Positions 1-7,017 of a DNA stretch of 49,338 bases are shown here, piece after piece. The position numbers were made by a program, and so were the translations under genes. This DNA is from Allobosea sp. OK403 (lineage in GTDB: Bacteria; Pseudomonadota; Alphaproteobacteria; Rhizobiales; Beijerinckiaceae), in contig NZ_FOQV01000019.1 of assembly GCF_900113835.1 (NCBI RefSeq), positions 1-49,338 on the forward strand, written 5' to 3'. Within the stretch, counting starts at the first letter, position 1. Each line of letters opens with the position of its first letter. Under the pieces are notes generated by a model. That model did not search any database. It had not been told where the DNA came from and saw only the letters and a list, made by a program, of their open reading frames with translations.

Positions 1-1077
1 GCCGGCACCACCGGCTCGGGCAAGTCGGTGGCGATCAACACCATGATCCTGTCGCTGCTCTACCGGCTGAAGCCGGAGGAGTGCCGCCTGATCATGGTCG
101 ATCCAAAAATGCTCGAACTCTCCGTCTATGACGGCATTCCCCATCTGCTCACGCCGGTCGTCACCGACCCGAAGAAGGCGGTCGTGGCCCTGAAATGGGC
201 GGTGCGCGAGATGGAGGAGCGCTACAAGAAGATGTCGAAGGTCTCGGTGCGCAACATCGACGGCTTCAACGCCCGCGTCGGTGAGGCGAAGGCGGCCGGC
301 GAGGTCATCACCCGCACCGTGCAGACCGGCTTCGACAAGCATTCCGGCGAGGCGATCTATGAGGAGGAGGTCATGGACCTCGAGCCTCTGCCCTATATCG
401 TCGTCATCGTCGACGAGATGGCCGATCTGATGATGGTCGCCGGCAAGGAGATCGAGGGCACGATCCAGCGTCTGGCCCAGATGGCGCGTGCGGCGGGCAT
501 CCATGTCGTACTGGCGACGCAGCGCCCCTCGGTCGACGTCATCACCGGCACGATCAAGGCGAACTTCCCGACCCGGATCTCCTTCCAGGTCACCTCCAAG
601 ATCGACTCGCGCACGATTCTGGGCGAGCAGGGCGCCGAGCAGCTGCTCGGCCAGGGCGACATGCTCTACATGGCCGGCGGCGGGCGCATCACCCGCGTCC
701 ACGGGCCCTTCGTCAGCGATGCCGAGGTCGAGAAGGTCGTCGCCCACCTGAAGACGCAAGGCCGGCCGCAATATCTCGAAGCCGTCACCTCCGAGGAGGA
801 GGAGGGCGCAGCTGAGGGCGAGGATGGCGCCGTCTTCGACAAGAGCGCGATGGGCCAGGCCGAGAGCGACGACCCTTACGACCAGGCGGTGGCGGTGGTG
901 CTGCGCGACAAGAAGGCCTCGACCTCCTATATCCAGCGCCGCCTCCAGATCGGCTACAACCGCGCCGCCTCGATCATGGAGCGGATGGAGAACGAAGGCA
1001 TCGTCGGCCCCGCCAACCACGCCGGCAAACGCGAGATCCTGGTCGAAACCGGGAGGGCTAGAGAAGACGAGGATTGA
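1..1077 (+). CDS. ftsK: DNA translocase FtsK, C-terminal part (5' end outside window)
   Basis: FtsK pumps double-stranded DNA at the division septum and helps resolve chromosome dimers. The reading frame is open from base 1, so the N-terminal membrane region and linker lie upstream of the window. The visible 358 residues begin in the Walker A loop (GTTGSGKS, residues 2-9). They continue through the RecA-like motor with Walker B acidic residues (IVDEMADL, D137/E138) and a typical ATQRPSVDVITG stretch. They end in the winged-helix gamma domain (about residues 293-358, YDQAVAVVL...GYNRAASIMERMENEGIVG), which in this family reads KOPS sequences. There is no sign of damage. It is followed by repeat-rich DNA, so it is probably the last gene of its transcript. 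Confidence 0.97.
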   Translation, partial: AGTTGSGKSVAINTMILSLLYRLKPEECRLIMVDPKMLELSVYDGIPHLLTPVVTDPKKAVVALKWAVREMEERYKKMSKVSVRNIDGFNARVGEAKAAGEVITRTVQTGFDKHSGEAIYEEEVMDLEPLPYIVVIVDEMADLMMVAGKEIEGTIQRLAQMARAAGIHVVLATQRPSVDVITGTIKANFPTRISFQVTSKIDSRTILGEQGAEQLLGQGDMLYMAGGGRITRVHGPFVSDAEVEKVVAHLKTQGRPQYLEAVTSEEEEGAAEGEDGAVFDKSAMGQAESDDPYDQAVAVVLRDKKASTSYIQRRLQIGYNRAASIMERMENEGIVGPANHAGKREILVETGRAREDED

Positions 1078-1255
1078 ACGTGAGCGTTGCGGCCGCAAAA
1101 GGCCAGGAGAGCGCTGCGACAGCGGGCGTGTGACCGCAGGCCGTTCATCCGCCATTCTTCCACAGACAAGCGCGGGGAACCCTCTCCTGTAAGGAGAGGG
1201 CAGGGTGAGGTGTCGGCCGTTTGACGCTTTGGCCGTGACCTCACCGCTGCTCCAT

Positions 1256-1335
1256 CGTCATTGCGAGCGCAGCGAAGCAATCCAGGAGGGCTCGCTCTAC
1301 GTCCTCTGGATTGCTTCGCTGCGCTCGCAATGACG
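1256..1335. repeat. Perfect 30-bp inverted repeat with 20-nt loop (REP-like hairpin)
   Basis: The arms 1256-1285 and 1306-1335 are exact reverse complements over 30 bases, starting CGTCATTGCGAGCGCAGCG and containing AGCGAAGCAATCC. The loop is 20 nt. This sequence style is a familiar intergenic repeat of Hyphomicrobiales genomes. It lies in the longer nested element and could act as a bidirectional terminator or as an RNA-stabilising hairpin after ftsK. Confidence 0.8.
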
Positions 1336-1390
1336 GCAAGGTTTTTACGCAACTGGGCAAGGGGCCTACACCTCACCCCTGCCCCTCTCA

Positions 1391-1452
1391 CTGAACCCGG
1401 GTATACCCGGGTTCAGCACTTGGAGTGTCGAAGTCGGGTAGACCCGACTTCG
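1391..1452. repeat. Two adjacent perfect palindromes
   Basis: 1391-1416 is a perfect 26-bp palindrome centred on GGGTATACCC (half-site CTGAACCCGGGTA). After 12 nt comes a second one at 1429-1452, with arms CGAAGTCGGGT and ACCCGACTTCG separated by AG. Both would form strong cruciforms or RNA hairpins. They lie near the right end of the nested repeat element. Confidence 0.7.
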
Positions 1453-1495
1453 ATGCAGGAGAGGGGTTCCCCGCGCGCGGCCTGTAGATGCTCCG

Positions 1496-1575
1496 GCATG
1501 GATCCCGGCTCTCCGCGGAGTTTATCCCTGGGCCCATCGAAGATCGGACCCGAGGGCTGCGCCCGGGATGACGGA
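1496..1575. repeat. Dispersed intergenic repeat (GATCGGACCCGAGGGC type)
   Basis: The block ATCGAAGATCGGACCCGAGG followed by GCTGCGCCCGGGATGACGG recurs almost unchanged at about 17343-17380 in another intergenic region. Both copies begin with a GGATCCCGG stretch. The block is non-coding and belongs to the genome's REP-like repeat set. Confidence 0.6.
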
Positions 1576-1632
1576 GCGCAGGTGGTCAGGACAGAAGCCT
1601 CTATGCGCTGAAGCCCCTCAACGCGCAGCCAC

Positions 1633-2628
1633 TTAGCCCATGCTTCCCGCCTCAATGATGAGCTCGTGAACCGGCAAGCGGACATGCCGCATCGAAGGCG
1701 CCCCCACCGCAACGCCCAACCTGAAGACGTTGACGAGCCGGCGGCCCGCGGGGACGGCGTGTTGCGCGACCAGCATCCGGTTCGCCTCGGGCCAGTCGGC
1801 CAGGACCGAGACCGGGCAGGCGGCGAGGCGAAGCTTCTCCATCGTCAGCCAGGCGCGGTAGAAGGCCTGGCCCGTCTCGAGCGGATCCTCCCGGGCGGGG
1901 CGGTGAAACAGCGCGATGGCGCCCGATGCGGTCTTGGCGCGATCGCTCGTCAGCGGGGCAGCCAGGCCGATGCGGCGCAGCAGCGGGAATAATGGCCCCA
2001 GAACCCAGGCGGCCCCGAGCGCCTCGATGCGCCCCAGCGCCAGCGCCTCGGCGTCGAGCCCGTCGCGACCATGGCCGGCATCGCCCGGCCGCAACCGCAT
2101 CCAGTGCAGCAATTCCTCGCGCTGCGCACCGTCGCACAGGGCATGATAGGCCGCGCGATCGCCGAGATCGGCGATCGCCGTCACAGCATCGCGCTGGGAG
2201 ATGACGATGAGATCGTCCCTCTCGCTGTCCAGGCTTTCGAGGCGTCCTTGCGTCGCGTGATCGGGCGGCTGGAAGGCGCCGCGCCAGCTCATCCGGGTGG
2301 CGACGGCTGCCGCGAGCGGGTCCGGCGTGCCCCCAGTCTCGACACTGAGGCGGGCGACGACGCCTGGCCCGGCTGCGATCTCGATCCGCGGGATCCGCAG
2401 GCCGCGGCGGCTGAGCGCGATGCTCATGCCTTCGATCGCAGCGCCATGCGACAGCCGCACATCATGGCCGCTGGGATCGGCCGCAGGCAGCCGCCGCGTC
2501 TCGTCGGCGAGGACGAGCAAGGTGTCTGCGTCGCGCTGCCAGCGCGTCGGCTGGATGTTGTGGACGCTCGGCGCGAGCCTGGCCTCAGCCACCAGCTCTT
2601 CCAGCATTTCACGATCGAGCATTGCCAC
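1633..2628 (-). CDS. Nitroreductase-family protein (Acg-like)
   Basis: A 331-residue protein of the FMN-dependent nitroreductase fold. The N-terminal APSVHNIQPTRWQ motif (about residues 18-30) is the hallmark of the Acg/Rv3131-like branch, and MSWRGAF and the C-terminal FRLGVAVGAPSMRHVRLPV also fit. Substrate is unknown; such proteins range from NAD(P)H oxidoreductases to flavin-storage proteins and dehydrogenases of peptide or lipid tailoring. It lies on the same strand as, and 233 bp downstream of, the E1-like/acyl-ligase operon, with only a MITE-like repeat in between, so it may once have been its last gene. E1-like and nitroreductase proteins are known to occur together in tailoring pathways, which makes the neighbourhood suggestive. 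The family call is firm; the role is not. Confidence 0.85.
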   Translation of the reverse strand: MAMLDREMLEELVAEARLAPSVHNIQPTRWQRDADTLLVLADETRRLPAADPSGHDVRLSHGAAIEGMSIALSRRGLRIPRIEIAAGPGVVARLSVETGGTPDPLAAAVATRMSWRGAFQPPDHATQGRLESLDSERDDLIVISQRDAVTAIADLGDRAAYHALCDGAQREELLHWMRLRPGDAGHGRDGLDAEALALGRIEALGAAWVLGPLFPLLRRIGLAAPLTSDRAKTASGAIALFHRPAREDPLETGQAFYRAWLTMEKLRLAACPVSVLADWPEANRMLVAQHAVPAGRRLVNVFRLGVAVGAPSMRHVRLPVHELIIEAGSMG

Positions 2629-2640
2629 CCCTCAGAGCCT

Positions 2641-2857
2641 GGCCTGAAATGAACCGAGCGATATCAAGGGCCTCCGATCCCCTGGCATCCCCCGCGCCGT
2701 CATTCCGGACAAGCCGCGCAAGCGGCGCCGATCCGGAATCCATCGGAGGGCTCTGAACTCTACGATGGATTCCGGGTCTCCGCTTCGCTGCGCCCGGAAT
2801 GACGGCGCGTAGATGGTCAACACAGAGCCATTGAAATCATTGGCTTCATTTCAGGCC
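2641..2857. mobile_element. MITE-like element, copy 1 (13-bp terminal inverted repeats)
   Basis: The 217-bp element begins GGCCTGAAATGAA (2641-2653) and ends with its exact inverse TTCATTTCAGGCC (2845-2857). Inside is a hairpin built from CGTCATTCCGGACAAGCCGC and CCGGAATGACGGCG arms plus a second GATCCGGAATCCATCG / CGATGGATTCCGG pair. A second, more decayed copy lies at about 12678-12890. No coding capacity is visible. It separates the nitroreductase gene from the operon upstream. Confidence 0.65.
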
Positions 2858-2861
2858 ACCC

Positions 2862-3977
2862 TCAGCCCGCCAGCGATTTCGAGAACAAATGCAGGCGGTG
2901 CAGCGGCCTCGCGCCGGCCTTCTCGGCCTGGCGCAGGCTCGGCCCGTTGCTGTCGGCGATCCAGGTGCCGCCCAGGCTGGTGTAGCCGGCAGCCTTCAGC
3001 GCGCTCGCGACCTTGTACAGCATCGCCCCGTTGATGCCGCGGTTATGGGCGGCGCGGCTAACCGACTGATAGACGATCACGGCGCGCCGGTTGCTCCAGC
3101 GATGGCGGAGGAAGCGGAACGGGAAGCTCGGCCCGAGCCGCCCGCCGACCGCCTTCACCAGCGGGTTGAGATCGGGGATGGCGATGATCGCGCCGATCGG
3201 CTCGCCCTTGTGGTGAACGACGGTCGAGATGCGCTTGTCGATGACCCACATCATGTCGCCGGCCTGGAAGCGGTATTCGGCCTGCGTCGGCGGCACGAAC
3301 ATCGGGTTGCCGTCGAAGCCGTCATTCAGGATCAAGCGCGAGTCCTCGAGCCGCGCCTCGAAATGGCGCCGGTCGATCGGCATCCAGCGATAATCGGGGT
3401 CGGCCAGGATCTCGCGCTGCCTGGGGCCGAGCAGCAGCGCCGGATCGATCTCGGCAAGCGCGATCTCGAAGGTCGTCATCGGGAAGGTGCGGCCATAGCC
3501 ATTGGCCTCCAGCAGCGTGACGAGATGCGGTGGCGTCCAGACCATGTCGGTATAGGGTGCGCGCTCGAACCCTTCCGTGACCACGCCGATCTGCTGCATG
3601 GCTGTGAGGTTGAAGTTGCCGGCGATCTCCGCCATGCCGCGCTGCCGTGCCCAGGCTTCGGCTGCGCCCAGCAGCGCGCCTGCGATTTCGGGATCGTCGC
3701 CGCAATCGAAATAGCCGAACTGGGCGCGGTTCGTGCCGTGGCGCGCATTGGAGGCGTCGTGGATCGCAGCGACGATGCGTCCGGCCGGCACGCCGTCGCG
3801 CAGCGCCACGAACAGCTCGAAACGGCCATGGCCGTCCCTGGTCAAAGGGTTGCGGGCGGGGTCGAGCATGCGGTCGAAATCCGACCACATCGGCGGCACA
3901 TAGGGGCTGCTGGGGCCGTAGACATGGCCGGTGACCGCGAAGGCCTTGCGGCGGTCATTGCTGATGATCTCGATCAT
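2862..3977 (-). CDS. GNAT-fold N-acyltransferase-like protein
   Basis: A 371-residue protein similar in layout to the large GNAT-like proteins of the E. coli YghO type. The N-terminal half carries FELFVALRDGVPAGRIVAAI and FGYFDC; the C-terminal half carries RRAVIVYQSV, then GINGAMLYKVASALKAAGYTSLGGTWIADSN, consistent with a second acetyltransferase-like lobe. The substrate is unknown. Its ATG overlaps the stop of the upstream membrane-protein gene by 4 bp (ATGA), so the two are translationally coupled. It is the last gene of the five-gene operon. From context it may acylate an amine made or presented by its operon partners; that is inference only. Confidence 0.7.
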   Translation of the reverse strand: MIEIISNDRRKAFAVTGHVYGPSSPYVPPMWSDFDRMLDPARNPLTRDGHGRFELFVALRDGVPAGRIVAAIHDASNARHGTNRAQFGYFDCGDDPEIAGALLGAAEAWARQRGMAEIAGNFNLTAMQQIGVVTEGFERAPYTDMVWTPPHLVTLLEANGYGRTFPMTTFEIALAEIDPALLLGPRQREILADPDYRWMPIDRRHFEARLEDSRLILNDGFDGNPMFVPPTQAEYRFQAGDMMWVIDKRISTVVHHKGEPIGAIIAIPDLNPLVKAVGGRLGPSFPFRFLRHRWSNRRAVIVYQSVSRAAHNRGINGAMLYKVASALKAAGYTSLGGTWIADSNGPSLRQAEKAGARPLHRLHLFSKSLAG

Positions 3978-5176
3978 GCGGTCGCACTCTGCGGAGAGGT
4001 CGCCAGCATGCGGCGAACCAGGACAAGCGCGGTCTCTGTCGCGGGATCGGCCGAGACGGCCGGGATCGTCAGCAGCAGGAGATCGAGCGGCTCGGTCGCG
4101 ATGACCAGCATATGGCTGGCCGAATAGGTCGCCATCAGCGCGGTGAGCCGTTCCGTCGCCGGATCGGCCTGGTTTCGGCCCCAGGGTTGCTGGGCGGCGC
4201 GCAGCACCTGCTCCCCCTGCAAGGCCGGTCGCAGGATCGCGGGATCGAATGCGGCGAGATCGGCTTCGCGCAGATGCCTGGCACTTTCGAAGACGGGGTG
4301 GGCGGCAAGATCGGCGATCAAGTCAGCGCGATTTCGCCCGCGCGACTGGGCGATGGAAGCCAGCACGCCCGGCGAATTCGCCTCGAACAGCCCGCGCAGC
4401 GCATCGACCATCAGGCCGGCCGCGAGAAAGCCGGAGAGCAGGATCGCGCCGAGCCGGACCGTCTCCGGCGCATCCGCCCCGTTGGATGCCGCGAGGACCG
4501 CCGCGAGCAGCAGGGCCGTCGCGCAGCGCAAGGCCAAGAGGGCAAAGCCCTGGCGTCGCGTATGTTCGCCGCCGCTCTGGATCAGCACCACGCCGACCAT
4601 GACGAGCACGCCAAGCCCGCCGAGCCGGACCGGCATGCTGGGGATCAGGTTGCGGAAATCCGTCAACAGGAAGGGCAGCACCAGCAGGATGCAGAGCCAG
4701 AGGCGGTCGACCCCGGCGTTCTCCGCCTGCGTCAGCGAGGTCTTGTCGCGGCGCGCCAGCAGCAGGCCACAGGTGATCAGGGTCGCGATCTGCAGGGCAG
4801 CGAGGCCGATATCGTAGAGCCGCGTCAGTTCGGAGAGGCCGAGCAGGCTTGCAAGCGCCAGCACGGCGGAGCCGATCAAAACCACAAGCTTGACGAAGCG
4901 CGGCGCATGGCGGCGCAGCGCCCCTTCGGTGACGGCGAGCACGCCGAGCGGCACCGTGGCGGCGCAGGCCAGCGCGAGACGCTCCAGCCCGAAGCTGCCC
5001 GACCACCAGGCGAGGCCGCGCAGCACGAACAGCGCCATGACCAGCCCGAGCGCCCATTGGAAGCGTTGCGTCAGCGCGCCGCGCGGGTCGCGCCGGCGCA
5101 GGCTGAGCATCGCGACGCCAAGGCCGAGCGCTCCGCAGAGATTGACGACGGAATCGGCGACCAGGACCGAGGTCAT
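3974..5176 (-). CDS. Multi-pass inner-membrane protein of unknown function
   Basis: 400 residues from the ATG at 5176, chosen because it overlaps the preceding stop as ATGA; longer upstream starts would run deep into the E1-like gene. About ten hydrophobic segments fill the first 280 residues (for example LVVLIGSAVLALASLLGL, LWLCILLVLPFLLT, LGGLGVLVMVGVVLI). A soluble C-terminal tail of about 120 residues follows. I recognise no family motif. It is coupled by 4-bp overlaps to the E1-like gene upstream and the GNAT-like gene downstream, so it most likely works with them, as a transporter, membrane anchor or lipid-facing enzyme. Confidence 0.75.
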   Translation of the reverse strand: MTSVLVADSVVNLCGALGLGVAMLSLRRRDPRGALTQRFQWALGLVMALFVLRGLAWWSGSFGLERLALACAATVPLGVLAVTEGALRRHAPRFVKLVVLIGSAVLALASLLGLSELTRLYDIGLAALQIATLITCGLLLARRDKTSLTQAENAGVDRLWLCILLVLPFLLTDFRNLIPSMPVRLGGLGVLVMVGVVLIQSGGEHTRRQGFALLALRCATALLLAAVLAASNGADAPETVRLGAILLSGFLAAGLMVDALRGLFEANSPGVLASIAQSRGRNRADLIADLAAHPVFESARHLREADLAAFDPAILRPALQGEQVLRAAQQPWGRNQADPATERLTALMATYSASHMLVIATEPLDLLLLTIPAVSADPATETALVLVRRMLATSPQSATA

Positions 5177-6054
5177 GGCGAGCCCATCATGCGTGCAAGC
5201 GCACGCGCCACGAAGGGGCGCAGCAGAGCGGCGACCGGCGCCGGCCAGGGCCGCTCGACGGCGGGCTTGTGCGGGTTGAAGAACCAGCCGCGGCAATCGG
5301 TTCCGCTGCGCTTGCCGAGCACCAGCGCGATCGCCTCATAGGCCATCATCATGCCGGTGGTGATGACCATCGGCGCGAAGGACATGCGGCTGCGCCGCCC
5401 GGCGGCGACCTCGGCGGCAACGGTGAGATCGACATGGTGGCGCGAGCTCGAATGCAGCATGACATGCTCGACCTCGCGCAGCATGGCGGCGCGCCGGTCG
5501 GCCTCGTCGATGGCCCGCCAGTCCTTGCCGAGCGTGGGGAAGCGCAGGCGCTCCTCCGGCCGCGGATCGCCGGGGCGCACCACGGTGACCGAGGGCAGGG
5601 GCGACATATAGGCGTCGATCACCGTCGCACCGGCGCGCTTCGCCTCGCGATAGAGCTGAACGCCCGCGGCGATGTCGTCCATGCCGTTGACCAGCACGGC
5701 GCAGCGCGCGGCGATAGCGGGCAGTTGCTCGATCCATTCCGCGCCCAGGACCTCGACTGCGATCTCGGGGTTGATCTGGCGCGCGGCTTCGGCCGCGGCT
5801 TCGGCCTTGCCCTGGCCCAGCGTGCCCGCATGGGCGAAGACTTGGCGGTTCAGGTTGGAGGTCTCGAAGCGGTCGATATCGGCGATGATGAAATGGCCGA
5901 TGCCGGCCCGCACCAGCGCCATGAAGGCCGCCCCGCCCATGCCGCCGACACCGCAGATGAAGATGCAGGCCTCGCGCAGGCGCGCCTGCTCCTCATGCGA
6001 GACGAAGCCGAGATTGCGGGTGGTGAAGGTCTCGTAGGCGAAAGGCTCGGTCAT
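5173..6054 (-). CDS. ThiF/MoeB/HesA-family E1-like adenylyltransferase
   Basis: A 293-residue single E1-like domain. The nucleotide-binding loop is GVGGMGG (about residues 36-42). The D-x-D-x-F-E-x-SNLNRQ segment and the following GKAEAA lysine are the standard ATP-binding elements. The N-terminus (TTRNLGFVSHEEQARLREA) is typical of stand-alone bacterial E1-like proteins. No CxxC zinc pairs as in MoeB are visible, and no ubiquitin-like partner (ThiS/MoaD type) lies nearby, so a role in thiamine or molybdopterin synthesis is unlikely. The family adenylates a carboxylate. It is coupled by 4-bp overlaps on both sides within an operon that also has an AMP-forming acyl ligase. The substrate is unknown. 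Confidence 0.85.
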   Translation of the reverse strand: MTEPFAYETFTTRNLGFVSHEEQARLREACIFICGVGGMGGAAFMALVRAGIGHFIIADIDRFETSNLNRQVFAHAGTLGQGKAEAAAEAARQINPEIAVEVLGAEWIEQLPAIAARCAVLVNGMDDIAAGVQLYREAKRAGATVIDAYMSPLPSVTVVRPGDPRPEERLRFPTLGKDWRAIDEADRRAAMLREVEHVMLHSSSRHHVDLTVAAEVAAGRRSRMSFAPMVITTGMMMAYEAIALVLGKRSGTDCRGWFFNPHKPAVERPWPAPVAALLRPFVARALARMMGSP

Positions 6055-7013
6055 GGTTTCTGCCGGGACGGGCGTGGACGCAGCAGGCCGAAGCGGCGGC
6101 CGTCATCGAGCCAATAGAGGATGGGCAGCACGAGCCGCTGCAGCAGCAGGAAGGCCCCGGCCCCCAGCAGACCCGGCAGCGAGGCACGCGGCAACTGGCC
6201 CAGGAGGTAGCGGCGCGCGGCGGGCAGATCGATCCGGCCGAGCTGCAGCAGGTCGTCGCCGCGCTCATAGTCGAGCTCGCTCTCGCAGAAAGCGTTGTAG
6301 CGCGGCTCGCGGTGCTGGGCCGCGGCCGCGAAGCTCTTCTTCAGATCGTCGGAACCGCCGGTATAGGCGTTGGTGATGACCGAGCGGGCCTCGTCGAAGC
6401 CGGCCTCGGGGCCGACACCGAAGACATGGCGGTGGTCGCGCATGATCTGCCGGGCGAGGGTGAGATGCGCGAAGCTCTGGCGCGCGCCCGGATCGGGCGA
6501 GGGGTAGATCTCGGAAAAGGTCTGGCAGACCATGCCGACGACGCCGGGCACCTGCGTGACGTTGGAGATCCAGCGCGGCCGCAGGCCACCCCGGATGAAG
6601 AGCACGAGCACGGTCAGCCCGTAGAGCACGCCCGAGAGGCCCCGCCCGCGCAGGTCGGGATCGACCATGACGAGGCCCAGATGCGTGACCTCCTGCTGGT
6701 CTCCGTTCAGGGTGACGCGCATCTGCGCCAATGCGTTGAAGGCGATCGGCTTGCCGCTCTCCTTCTCGGTGATCAGCGTGATGATCGTCTGCGAGAGCCG
6801 CTCGCGCTCGCCGGAGAACACGCCATAGCTCAGGGCGCCCTGGGCGAGCGTCGCGCCCGCGACGATGCGCAATTGCGCGACCAGCGCAGCCAGAGCTGCG
6901 TCGTCGAGCACCGCGCCGGGGCGCTCGATGATCCGCGTCACCAGCCCGGGATGGGTGGTCAGGGTCAGATCGAGCGCCGGCTTCGTCAGCGCCTTCAACC
7001 AGAAGCGCAGCAT
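6051..7013 (-). CDS. GNAT-like protein with C-terminal membrane segment
   Basis: A 320-residue protein. The central stretch HLGLVMVDPDLRGRGLSGVL (about residues 112-131) looks like the acetyl-CoA binding region of GNAT acyltransferases (R-x-x-G-x-S). A hydrophobic segment near the C-terminus (LLGAGAFLLLQRLVLPILYW) could anchor it to the membrane. It starts 4 bp after the stop of the Aas-like fusion gene and ends in an ATGA overlap with the E1-like gene, so it is the second gene of the operon. GNAT assignment is moderate because only one motif is clear; a non-catalytic GNAT fold is possible. Confidence 0.6.
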   Translation of the reverse strand: MLRFWLKALTKPALDLTLTTHPGLVTRIIERPGAVLDDAALAALVAQLRIVAGATLAQGALSYGVFSGERERLSQTIITLITEKESGKPIAFNALAQMRVTLNGDQQEVTHLGLVMVDPDLRGRGLSGVLYGLTVLVLFIRGGLRPRWISNVTQVPGVVGMVCQTFSEIYPSPDPGARQSFAHLTLARQIMRDHRHVFGVGPEAGFDEARSVITNAYTGGSDDLKKSFAAAAQHREPRYNAFCESELDYERGDDLLQLGRIDLPAARRYLLGQLPRASLPGLLGAGAFLLLQRLVLPILYWLDDGRRFGLLRPRPSRQKP

Positions 7014-7017
7014 CGCC

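Larger units (their letters stand above)
1170..1478. repeat. Nested inverted-repeat element between ftsK and the nitroreductase gene
   Basis: The outer arms are GCGGGGAACCCTCTCCTG (about 1172-1189) and its near-perfect inverse around 1456-1476. A second pair, about 1191-1213 (AGGAGAGGGCAGGGTGAGG) and 1369-1389, lies inside. The region between the arms holds a separate perfect hairpin (1256-1335) and two shorter palindromes. The order suggests one repeat element inserted into another. No protein-coding signal is visible between 1078 and 1632. Confidence 0.6.

Noticed and set aside
2889..4127. Long plus-strand open frame of 412 codons
   Set aside because: It lies opposite two genes with clear motifs and overlaps; its translation is low in complexity and shows no family. 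GC-rich DNA commonly gives such antisense frames.
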